From Protonemura montana (lineage: Eukaryota > Arthropoda > Insecta > Plecoptera > Nemouridae), in NCBI GenBank assembly GCA_947568835.1, contig OX387604.1, positions 13,793,076 to 13,857,075 on the forward strand: a stretch of 64,000 nucleotides of DNA, in the 5' to 3' direction. How positions within the stretch are numbered: position 1 is the first letter of the stretch; each line of letters starts with the position of its first letter. This document shows positions 14,901-24,244 of the stretch, one piece after another. The translations under genes were made by a program, and so were the position numbers. A model generated the notes under the pieces. The model saw nothing but the letters and a program-made list of their open reading frames with translations. It was not told where the DNA came from and did no database searches.

Positions 14901-17447
14901 AACTTCATTCGCCTTGCTTATCAACCTCTCAACAGCATGGATTTGTGAAGGAATCATGTAGCTCGAGTCAAACCGTCCTTCGGAAGGGACGTAAAGCCGG
15001 TGGTCCCCTTGGTGCTCTTCGACAGGAGTATGCTATGTGCCGGCACCGGGTTTCCTCTCCTCGCTTCTAGGCTAGGTTAGGTTCATTATCATCCTCATTA
15101 TCATCCACACATTCACCGACGCCATTAGACCAGTGCCGCATGGCCAGATGTCAAAACAGTGCATTGTTAAACGCCAAAAATCATCAATATGGCAAATGCT
15201 TGTGTACCGAAATGTTACCCTTTTAATTGGAACAAGCGACGCTGACTTTCGATTCTCTGGTAAGTTGCACTCCTTTATTTTCCTATCTCCATTATCCAGC
15301 CTTTCCATATCCTACCCAGTTATAAGGCTAGAGGGTTCTTGGATATATAAGAGTAATTTGACAAGAATGCTAGCAAATAAAGAATATTTGGGTAATTTTT
15401 ATGGGAAGTTGGTTTCACTGATTGAATTCTTTTATAATAAAGATGCGCTTAATACACCAGACATAAACTTCTGCAGCGTTTACGTGTATTACTCTTGTGT
15501 TTCTAGATTTAGTTATTTTTGTGTTGAGAAGTTGAGCTAGCAACATGTAGTTCAGCCACACCCCACCAGATGTTTGTAGCCTTCATTTTAAACAAACTTC
15601 TGCAATTAAATAATTTCAACTTAAAGTTTTGATAAAATGTTTAAAATTGTGTTTGCGTTTTTATGGTACATATGTAGAGCCACGATTATATGGTGATGCG
15701 CGAAATCGCGAATTGTTCTTATCTCTTGTTTTTCTTACAAATGAGTGCCATTCATTGAATTCCCATCTCAAATATGTAAGAAGCTCATCGCGACATAACG
15801 CGAAATTCACGAAAAATCATCCATAACAACGAAATCAACTATTTCCCGCGAAATCATCGCGAAATGAGCCTTTTCCCATCCAAGTATCTTAAATTTCAGA
15901 TAATCTGCTCTTTTTTTCTTTTTTATCAAACTATATTTCACCGAAAATAAATAAACAAACAAGAATTTATATTTTGCGATAAATGCTAAATTGAGAGATA
16001 ATGAAGCTATTTCACTAAAATGTGTGTATTTTGCGAAATAGCCACTAATTTCCATGCAAAAAAATGTAAATGTTTATTTTATCTCTCTAAACACACATTT
16101 CCATGAATGTGTCATATTATTTCCCCCAGTCTTGTTGTCAGGTCTGTTTCTCATCAAATGCTGTCAACATTCCTAAGCTTAGGGGGTAGAAGTAGTGGGG
16201 CAAATTGTTTGCTGTAGGAAACCATTGGTTGGCTGAATCTTCCCCTCCTTGCCATGTGAGCACTGACACCACATGTATTCAGGCTGCCTGTTGGGTTCAA
16301 TCAGTAATGTGGGTAGAGATTAGCTGGGATTTCAAATTTCAATGGGGTGTAAAAAATTTTTGACTTTTGAGGATCAAACAAAGCAACTCTTTTTGAGTGA
16401 TGGATATATTTTGATGTGTGGAATCTGGAACACCCACTTGTCTGGGAGAAAAAAGACAATCTTGCAAAGTACCTATGTTGTTAGTACCCGCCAGTGTGTC
16501 TTATTCAAATTCTAATGGACATAAAAATCTCAAACTTCCATTTGCAGTTCTGACTTAGCAAACTATTTGAGCCCCTGTGAACAGTGTTGATGCAGAGAGG
16601 TTTTTTAGTCAATGAAACCTTGTGCTGACTGACAAAGGAACAAGAATGAAGGAAGCTACTAAATATTTGCTTTATTGTTATTATTATTGATCACTTTTTT
16701 ATAAGAGATCCCAGTGCTTGCCCAAAATCTTCATTCCTTTCAAATGTAGATTGCAAAAGCCCTTTTTTCTATTTTGCTACAAACGCTAAAATTCAAATAA
16801 TTAGCACTAAAATTTCGATAAAACTAATGCTAAAAACACGTATCTTCTTTTTTTCGTCACATATGTCTGAAATCTGCTATAGACATGAAATTCTGTACTT
16901 TTTCCATAACACCGCCATAACACCGAAATCCAAAAAGCTTACCACGAAATTATCGAAATCATAACACCATAAAATCTTGGCTCTATACATATGGTTTGTA
17001 TGGTAATCGATAAAAACTAGTCTCAAACGCGTGTAATCTACAAGAAATAATTAAATGAAATTACTTGGTACTCGAAAAGATTAATTTAACCTCGTTGCTT
17101 AATTCATTTTGGTCAGTATGGAAGGTGATTGGTTGGTAATTTTGCGCCTACAGTGTTGCAGTAGCGCTGATTGAACCTATTAACCCAAGTGTTGCACACA
17201 TATAAAAACAAATGTCTTAGGAGTGCAGCAAGGTTTGTATATTATTCTCAAACCTTTCCTATCATTCTGAGTACATGTGCCACTTGTCCCCTTATGATTA
17301 TGGAGAACAACATTGCAACATTTTTTTTTTGTGTTACAGCACTTGGGTGTTTCAACTGGCCGCTTGGCTGATGATTCTGAAGATAACGAAGAAGAAGACG
17401 ATGATGAACTAGAAATGGAAGAAGAGTGCATCCTATCCGGCATTTAG
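8979..17447 (+). CDS. ZNF143: ZNF143/Staf-type seven C2H2 zinc-finger transcription factor (10 coding exons)
   Basis: Coding exons joined by consistent phase: 8979-9093, 9174-9341, 9426-9560, 10013-10405, 10526-10740, 11661-11862, 12403-12611, 13418-13631, 14413-14576, 17340-17447. They give 640 residues, close to vertebrate ZNF143. Seven tandem C2H2 fingers occupy about residues 326-527 with TGE(K/R)P linkers. Core motifs such as [36 protein letters not shown] and [11 protein letters not shown] are diagnostic of this family. Upstream are four copies of the family's activation repeat, Q-x-(V/I/L)-x-L-x-(D/N)-G-x-x-x-(F/I), near residues 74, 121, 143 and 276. The C-terminus is strongly acidic and unlike the vertebrate end. 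Known family role: binds SBS/Staf sites at promoters of snRNA, tRNA-Sec and many mRNA genes, in the nucleus. The ATG at 8979 follows a 3' splice site at 8900, and no in-frame upstream exon was found. I am very sure of the family and less sure of the first exon. Confidence 0.93.
9580..9790. repeat. short palindromic interspersed repeat, copy 2 (intronic)
   Basis: Arms at about 9611-9648 and 9742-9785 are near-perfect reverse complements (core aaaaactatttgaactcggt against acccagttcaaatagttttt). The same arms occur at 2268-2391. The copy sits just after the donor at 9561, inside intron 3 of the zinc-finger gene, and does not disturb the exon phases. Confidence 0.65.
14746..15180 (+). mobile_element. 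5S-rRNA-derived SINE, copy B
   Basis: The 5S-like head (about 14753-14845) reads gtttggcgtgttggaaacac, then ggttctcgtgagatcaccga, agttaatcaacactgcgctg and agatgggtgac, matching the central part of 5S rRNA with its box A and box C. The body includes cgtccttcggaagggacgta (about 14977) and the tail a repeated ATCATC stretch, followed by gaccagtgccgcatgg. It lies in the last intron of the zinc-finger gene in the sense orientation. Confidence 0.8.
15675..16985 (+). mobile_element. decayed hAT-superfamily DNA transposon (1311 bp) with 8-bp target-site duplication
   Basis: Both sides carry the identical 8-mer TACATATG (15667-15674 and 16986-16993). The element begins TAGAGCCACGATTATATGG, and its other end read in reverse begins TAGAGCCAAGATTTTATGG, so the termini are inverted repeats. 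An 8-bp duplication and a T/C-A-G start are typical of hAT elements. An internal frame at about 16577-16680 reads [10 protein letters not shown], a stop, then [20 protein letters not shown], which resembles the C-terminal dimerisation end of hAT transposases. The element is non-autonomous and dead. The perfect duplication suggests a more recent insertion than the decayed coding remnant alone would imply. Confidence 0.8.
16577..16680 (+). pseudogene. hAT transposase C-terminal remnant
   Basis: One frame from 16577 gives [12 protein letters not shown], an in-frame TGA at 16613-16615, then [20 protein letters not shown]. The SVDAER(S/F)F motif followed by an L-T-D-R/K-R-x-R-M segment is characteristic of the hAT C-terminal dimerisation region. 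No long frame is left upstream, so the rest has decayed or been deleted. Confidence 0.65.
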
Positions 17448-17864
17448 CTCATCAAGGTTTACAATTTATATCGTGAGATGGTAGATAAGTTTGATGGAAT
17501 TTTGACATAATGCTGCTTCGTAAGCTTCGTAAGCCCAAGTTTTTATTTTGTGGTGTTGGCAAAGAATTCACGTAAATATAGAGGACATTTGGCATCCTCT
17601 TGCAACCTCTTAAGAGTCTTTTAAACCCCTATGCGAGCAGAGGTCCACGCAGTCGGACTTTTTGCGGTTGAAAATATATAGGAAGAGTGTGTCTATGGTT
17701 GCTACCATTTCAGATTTCGAAATCTGCAGACGGGGTGCATTTTTTAAAAAGAGCACATATTTCCACTTCTCTACAGACTCTTAAGAGGAAAGAGGACAAA
17801 CTCTCAAAGAAGTACTTCGGTGACAAAGCAAGCTAGACAATGTGTGAGGAAATGATGTGTTATA
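17448..17864 (+). other. presumed 3' UTR / downstream of the zinc-finger gene
   Basis: Begins directly after the stop at 17445-17447. No canonical AATAAA is evident, so the transcript end is not located. No other gene is seen. Confidence 0.35.
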
Positions 17865-17871
17865 ATATTAG

Positions 17872-18287
17872 TGTTGAGTGTGCAGGTTATAGGTAGAGAC
17901 GGAACGTTCATGTCAAAGTTTCTGCGTGAAAGATGATCGCCAAATGTTTACATTCCCGAAAAAAATGCTTACCGGAAGACGCCGTTAAGTGCAGCCACAG
18001 TCGTAAGAAATTTCATTTCGATATTTTTCGTAGGTTACTCGCTTTTGAGACTATTCATGCTCAAGTGATCTCCTTCAAGTCTTACCTCGGCGATTGATAC
18101 AAACGAAAAAATATTTTGAGTTGTAATTATTTAATTGTAGTGTTATTTGTAGTCGATATATTTTAATTGTAGTTTGAAAGGACGGCTGCAAGTGCCAACT
18201 GTATTCGTCTTCAGTTGCCAGCTCGTTTGCTCCCCAGGAAGCTCAACATTAACGTTCTGTCTCTACCTATAACCTGCACACTCAACG
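17872..18287. mobile_element. 416-bp MITE with ~37-bp terminal inverted repeats
   Basis: The left end GTTGAGTGTGCAGGTTATAG, continuing through gtagagacggaacgtt, is the reverse complement, with one mismatch, of the right end (about 18250-18286). Identical ATATTAG heptamers flank it (17865-17871 and 18288-18294). There is no open frame for a transposase. An internal motif (gaaaggacggctgcaagtg, about 18176) recurs near 40815, so the family has at least one degraded relative in the window. Confidence 0.8.
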
Positions 18288-18790
18288 ATATTAGCTCCTA
18301 AGTAGAAATATTATGATGTCCCACAAAATGAAAAATTCTGCCCTGAAGTATCTGGATTGCAGTTAAATATTTGAAATGATTGTTTTGTAAAATATCATTT
18401 ACAAAATTTCCTTCAGCCTTGGCAACAAAGGCATTTATATTTAGAGCGCCACTTTTCGAAAAGTACTCGATATTTGAACTCTCTTTCTCAAATTGTCATT
18501 TTAAAAAAATGATTGGTTATTTACTGATGAACTCATTGAAACCCAATCCTGTTACAGTTAATTGTATTGACATTTCTGGACTTCAAAGTAGTCCACTCGA
18601 AAAACATGTGACGACCTCAAAAATATCAACAATAACCATCAGAATGACTTGAAAGAACCCCAATTCAACATGAACAGAATTTGTCGTTTTGTCCAGCTGG
18701 TATGACCAGTAACGAAGGAGTTTAGGGCTCAAGTCATGAACTAGAATGCAATTTTTCATTTAAAAAATAAGTCTTTGCACATAAGTTGTG

Positions 18791-20278
18791 TCAGCAAGTT
18801 TTTAATAACACTGAAAAACTAAGGACAACAGTAATCACAATTGCTGCTTGCAAGGATGTGCCAGCATTACAGAGATCTCCTCTACAGAAACACATATATA
18901 CTTTCTTGTAGTTCCTGTCGGTGTAGGCACACCTTTCTTCACTATCCGACGGTCCTTTTTGGAGGCACAAACGTTCAGTAGCGATGCCATAATCTGCAAA
19001 TGTACATTTTTCATTTGATTTTGACTGTCACAGTTTTCATTTTTATCTGCAGGAATATTTCTGTGGTGGTTAGGCGCAAATCAAAACTAGTCAAACTAGC
19101 CTCTATTCACTTTTAGAGAAGTTTTTTTTTTTTACATTTTATCATTATGGGTGTTGGATTAACCCATTGGAATAGGTGGGGCATCCTGTGAATGAAACTT
19201 ACAATAAGAGTTTCAAAGCTATAAGTTAATAGATTAATATATAATAAGAAGAGTTATCATTTGATGGTTAAGTGTAGATAGGTCCTTCAGCTCTGACAGC
19301 ACTTCTTCTTGGGACTAAAAATACTGTCAGAGCAGGAACAATCGGCACTTGACCATCACTTGACCATATTGGCACTTGATGATTTTTTTTCTTATTAATA
19401 TATTATATATATAATCAATTTTTTTTTGTTAATGTACGTAATCGATTTTTTTCAAATTATAGGAATCCAGTACATATTTTGTTAGTCAAATCAATGTATT
19501 CTCAATATAGAGATTTTATTTACTATATTGGGACTCAATAAATTTTTTGTTCATTTTATAACTTTATTTTCAAATAGAGTTTTTTTTGGATATGGGGACT
19601 ATTTGAATTGTTTGTCCTTTTTATCGATTTAGTAGGCCAATTAATATACAAATACATTTTTTAAGAATGATAACTGCTGTGTAATTATTTATGCACCTAA
19701 AACCTGTGAACATATGGACAAACGTGAGACATACCATCATCTTTGAACGAATTCCCTCCTTCCAAGACCTTGCCACACCACCCAGATGCACATGGGATTG
19801 CTTCTACCCCGTGCTGTTCTTTGAGCTGTGTAACATTAGCGTATGGAAAGAAATCCTTGCAGTCCCCTAGCTCCCCTCGAGACCGGCAGGTGAAGCACCT
19901 CTTCAAACCTGCAACCAGGAACACATTAGGAAGTCTGGCGTTGAGAAACCAATTATATTATGATTCATGGTAGGTATGCGCTTTGTCAATCATAAAGGCC
20001 AACCCAGAGAAAATTCCATGGCCTTTATTCCACAATATTCGTTAATGACTACAGAATCGCCACGATGATGGGTCCGGGTTCCCTTTCTTCGAACTGGCAG
20101 AAGTAGCTTTATAAATCCAATTCAAAATTAATATTGTAGACTTAAATTCCTCTTGAATAATTCCTCTAGTAGAACTCAGCTTTTGATTATGAAAGCCTTT
20201 AGCACACTTACCATTGGCGAAGAGAGGCAGCGAAATACAAAGCACTAGGAATAAGAGCTGACATTTAATCACAGGCAT
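18791..20278 (-). CDS. GPI-anchored Ly6/uPAR-like three-finger protein (3 exons)
   Basis: Exons on the - strand: 20278-20212, 19908-19735, 18993-18791. Both introns are phase 1 with good sites (g|gtaagt, ttgcag, g|gtatgt, tttgcag). The product is 147 residues. Residues 1-21 form a signal peptide (MPVIKCQLLFLVLCISLPLF...). The mature part begins LKRCFTCRSRG and carries the Ly6 cysteine pattern: CxxC, DC, PCASGWCGK, LCLQ, RCAY, then the closing MCFCRGDLCNAG, where CN is the usual C-terminal Ly6 motif. A hydrophobic tail (AAIVITVVLSFSVLL, then KTC and stop) fits replacement by a GPI anchor. Insect relatives (the quiver/sleepless, boudin and crooked group) act in septate junctions or modulate channels and receptors. 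I cannot say which, so no symbol is given. Confidence 0.87.
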
Positions 20279-21316
20279 ATTTGTTTCTTAGTTATAACCT
20301 ATAATACTGTAACTAAATTGTAGCAGATGTTAAATTATTGCAGCCATGATGATGTGACGGATACAAAGGTCTCGGCGTCTTCGCTCTGCAGAGGCGACTG
20401 ACCGTGACTCGAGAAAGAGAGTTGAGTGCCCCCCACTACATCGGATACCGTTACTCTCATAGTTTCTCCTCCAACTTAACTTATGCATCGACAGTGGCTA
20501 GCTCTGGCATCGAATCCTGGACCTTTCGTTGGATCCGGATCGCACAAGGTAACGCAACTCAAGTGCTTCGGTATCCGTTTCCGACACAGGGGAATTCCTA
20601 AGGAACAACATATTTATATACATGCCGGTCACGATCGTGAAGAGTGATTCAAGGGTCTGATATTAAAAATGTTTAATACAATTACACAAGATAAAACTTT
20701 GGCTTGTCAAATTGAGGATAGCATGCGTGATTTCAGGTTGGTTGCAAACAAGAATCTTTCACACATTGAACGGGTTGCCTTTTTTATGTGTTGATTGGTT
20801 CTACATTCGCGCATCTGCAAGAGTAGGATTCAGATTTCGTATTCCCTGCAATTTTCGATGGTTTTCCAGGCCGTAGTGTGCGTGAATTGCCTAGCAAGCA
20901 GAGGCCCACTCGGTCAGAGGCTAAATACTTTAAAATAATTCCAATCTTCAAAATAGATCGGTGTTTAATGGACGAGTGTTTTTTTGGTTGCAACTATTAA
21001 CAATGTTGATTTTAAAAAAATCGCAGACTTGGAGAATGTAGTAAAAAGTGTCAAAACGTACACAGGGGAAGACTATAAGTGACGACACCATTGTTGAAAA
21101 GAAGATAAATAGTACTAACCATGACCATGCCTTTCCTTTTGCACTGTTTTATTTGCACTTTTTTTTTTAATAGTTCTTGACCCCTTAAGCTCTGACTGCT
21201 TAAAGGCCTGCATCCCCAATTTTCGGTAAAAATCGGGCTGCTAATTATTTTCAACATAAAAGTTACCTCTCGTCTCGAGTCAAGATCGCGCGAAAACACA
21301 GGAAATTACATCGCAG
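20279..21316. other. intergenic region upstream of the Ly6-like gene
   Basis: Presumably contains the promoter of the - strand Ly6-like gene. No TATA box or first non-coding exon could be fixed. No other gene is supported. Confidence 0.35.
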
Positions 21317-21456
21317 ATGCATACAGTATTTTCAGGATAAGAACCACCAACTAAAATGGCTGACAAACCTTTCTCCACAAGAGCTTATGGCAAGAAGGCT
21401 GTGTGTCAGCCATATATTTTTTTTTAGTTCTTATCCTGTAAATACTGTACTGCAAG
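21317..21456. repeat. ~140-bp palindromic MITE-like element
   Basis: The sequence tacagtattttcaggataag (about 21319) is mirrored as cttatcctgtaaatactgta (about 21430), and atggctgacaaacc is mirrored by gtgtgtcagccat. The unit could fold into a long hairpin. There is no coding content. Confidence 0.6.
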
Positions 21457-21486
21457 AATTAAATACATATAAATACTCTGCAAGAA

Positions 21487-21890
21487 CAGTTTGGCGTGTT
21501 GGAAACAACGGTTCTCGTGAGATCACTGAAGTTAAGCAACATTGCGCTGAGCCAGGTTTTGGATGGGTGACCATCATACACATGCCAGTTCTGGTGGGGA
21601 GAGAGGTTGGTTTGAAAAGGAAGGTTTTTTACTTTCCTTGCTTATCAACCTCCTCTCGACAGCAAGGATTTGTGGAGGAATCCTGTTGTCGGCGTTGAAG
21701 GAACGATAAACCGGTGGTTCCCTCGATGCTCTTCGACAGGAGTAAGCTACGTTTCCCCTCCTCCCATTTAGGCTATGTTTGGTTCATCATCATCCTTGCC
21801 ATCATCCATTCTTTCACCGACGACATTAGACCAGTGCCGCAAGGTCCGTTGTCAAAACAGTGTGTCGTAAAGCCCCACCAATCAAACCAC
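21487..21890 (+). mobile_element. 5S-rRNA-derived SINE, copy C
   Basis: The best preserved head in the window: gtttggcgtgttggaaacaa, ggttctcgtgagatcactga, agttaagcaacattgcgctg and ggatgggtgaccatc (21490-21580), with box A- and box C-like parts of the 5S internal promoter. The body and tail match copies A and B, including gctcttcgacaggagtaagc (about 21729), the ATCATCATCC segment and the gaccagtgccgcaaggtc end. Confidence 0.8.
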
Positions 21891-22149
21891 TTACCAATTC
21901 AATCGAACTTTTCATCAGCTTAAAAGCTAAACAGAAACGCCAATTTTCGCACGAAAACTGCAATGCAACCTATCAAAATCTATCAAAATCAAGTCAAATC
22001 TTATAAATTAATTTATAAAAATTGTTTTTTTTTTATTAGGCGACGTAGTGCTGACATAGGACGCAATATTGTGAACTGCAAATTTGTTATTTTTGTTAAT
22101 TAATGCTTAACCAGTCCACCCATAACATAACATAATAGCCCATACCATA

Positions 22150-22330
22150 ATCAGTAGCAGTTCTGATGGCTGTTAAGAGAGGAATATCTTCGGGGAGGAT
22201 TGAAGTTGTTCTCATTATACCTTGCTTTTCAACCTCTCTGACCGTGACTAGGGAGGATGCTAACTTTCGGGTTGTCCGCTGTACTGTCCTTCGGAAGGGG
22301 CGTAAGTAAAGCCGTCGTAGACCTTCCTGA
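22150..22330 (+). mobile_element. SINE body fragment
   Basis: Shares ctgtccttcggaaggggcgt and the following aaagccgtcgtagacc with the body of copy B, plus a cttgcttttcaacctctct segment. The 5S-like head is missing. It is a truncated or related element. Confidence 0.45.
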
Positions 22331-22519
22331 CCGTAATAGACAATAAGCCATACCAAGGTACGCATAGCAAAGTATGGTTTGTGTGTTCGATATATCTTCC
22401 TGCGAATAACCCACACTCGCGAAAAAAAACCGGGAGTACGAGGGGCTTTTATTTCTCCGCAAAGTAACTCAAAACTGTGAAGCGATGGATGGAAGGGAAG
22501 CTGGACTGAAAAAATGTAG

Positions 22520-22590
22520 GGGTGTGCCCTGAGAGCTCAGTTGGTAGGTCTCAGGCTCATTTCCCAGTTTGATCACACCATTTTTCCAGA
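22520..22590 (+). mobile_element. tRNA-like SINE head (tentative)
   Basis: The stretch gagctcagttggtaggtct resembles the tRNA D-arm/box A (TAGCTCAGTTGGTAG), and cagtttgatcacacc, about 30 bases on, resembles a degenerate box B. Stem pairing is too poor for a working tRNA. A tRNA-derived SINE or decayed tRNA copy fits best. Confidence 0.4.
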
Positions 22591-24029
22591 GTAGCTCCCT
22601 TAAAAACTGCAGCATATCTTCAATTTGTATTTTGCACTAATGCGGATGTAGCCATGTGTGATGGATGGCATGGCATCTGCATATACATTGCAGCTCTTAC
22701 CAATTTCTGGCCTGTAGAGAATGCTGAGTAACTCTACAGTGAAGTTAGTACACATGTTTAACTAATCAGAACAGGCTGATCAGAAGATTTTTAATCGCCG
22801 TGAAATATGAGCAATTCGCCTATTGTAATCAATTGTTTCCATTACATTCTCAGCCTACGAAAAAAGCAGTGCATATTATTTTCACGGGGTTCCACACCAC
22901 CGATTAGTTCAGCTCGATGAAATTTGTAAACAATATGGCATTGCATCGCCATTCACTCGTGCAACTTTTTATAAATTGCAACTCATGGGTAATATTTAGG
23001 CAAAGGCATTCTATTTTTTGATAAACAGCTCCCATGAAATGGACGTTACAATTAACGTATGCGGTAATTTTTAAATATGGACTGGAGTGCAATCGAAGAG
23101 CGTTTTTGAATAATTTCCATGGGTATCCTTGTGCGTCGTAAATTGGAGCGGTGAATGGTACCACACAATATATTACCTCAAACGTCCTCAAATTTTCCAT
23201 CTCTTAGAATGATTTTGAGAGTTCACATGATCAAATTAATTCGACAGTGACCTTCTGTTATCGTCCAGTAATTTTATTTTTAATAATGGCACATAATATC
23301 TACCGCTAATGATACCTTAACCTTATTCTCACAATAGTGAATGCATGCTGGGAAATATGCATTATAGTACTTGGGTACCTATTTTCGTTGATTGTTTGAG
23401 ACTCAAACAATGTCTTGTATTTTATCCAAATGGTTGTAACAGAGGATACAGCTTGTTTAACCTCATCGCTGTGTGTCTCACTCTCATGTATGGTATAGGG
23501 ACTCAAAATTTGTAGTCTTAAAGTGAAAGGAAGTTTTTAAGATCCTTAATCTTATTTTTCTTGGTGATCTGCCGCCTCTTAAGAATTTTATTTTTTATTA
23601 GCCGTGTCGCAAATCATTTATGTGAGTTCACAAAATGATGATTTCATGACTTAAAATGTTTCCATATGTCGGTACGGAAAATGTTTTGAGCGAGAAATTC
23701 AATCGATTGAATTTATCACGTTTCGATGAGGGGTTGACCATCTCACGCTGGATTCTCAGTCATTCGTTGCCCCATCGATTGGTACGTAAATGAGCCCATG
23801 CAGAACGGCAGAGGTGGTTCCTCTCGCCGCAGGCTTCCAGACGAACTCGTGCATGTCTAGCGCATTATCAAACGTGCCTTTACATTGGTGCCTATCCACA
23901 AACATTAAAATAAAAGACCTTACCCAATACGTGTTGTCTTTGTTCTCTTTGCAATTTCGATGGGTGGGTTAACAGTAATATTTTTGAAATTTTTGTGTAG
24001 GGACTGGGCTATTTTTGCCTTTATTTTCT

Positions 24030-24160
24030 TAGGCGTTGAGTGTGGTAGGGCGTATAGTTTCACGGGCGTCGGAGGGCAGTAGTTGGGCGGGGGCGGCCGC
24101 GTGGGCGCAGAGGGGAAAGTGTGGAGAGGGCGAGAAACTTATAAGAAAAGGTATCTACCT
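24030..24160 (+). promoter_or_regulatory. CpG-rich island, possible promoter of the secreted-protein gene
   Basis: A sharp rise in G+C and CpG (gggcgggggcggccgcgtgg near 24088) in AT-rich DNA, starting about 215 bp upstream of the proposed first ATG at 24245. It fits a promoter/5' leader. The short open frames across it have no recognisable domain. Inference only. Confidence 0.35.
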
Positions 24161-24244
24161 ACTATTTGGTTTCAACAACTGGCAGTCATTATCTTGTGCA
24201 TCCAGTTGTCTACTGCGTGCGTTGTCTTCAGGACCGAATCGACC

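Noticed and set aside
15133..15540. 135-codon + strand frame
   Set aside because: It starts in the tail of a 5S-SINE and runs into AT-rich intron. No domain or splice support.
22096..22416. 106-codon - strand frame
   Set aside because: It overlaps a SINE body fragment and low-complexity DNA and has no recognisable domain.
22520..22590. Functional tRNA gene
   Set aside because: Box A-like sequence is present, but the acceptor, anticodon and T stems do not pair.
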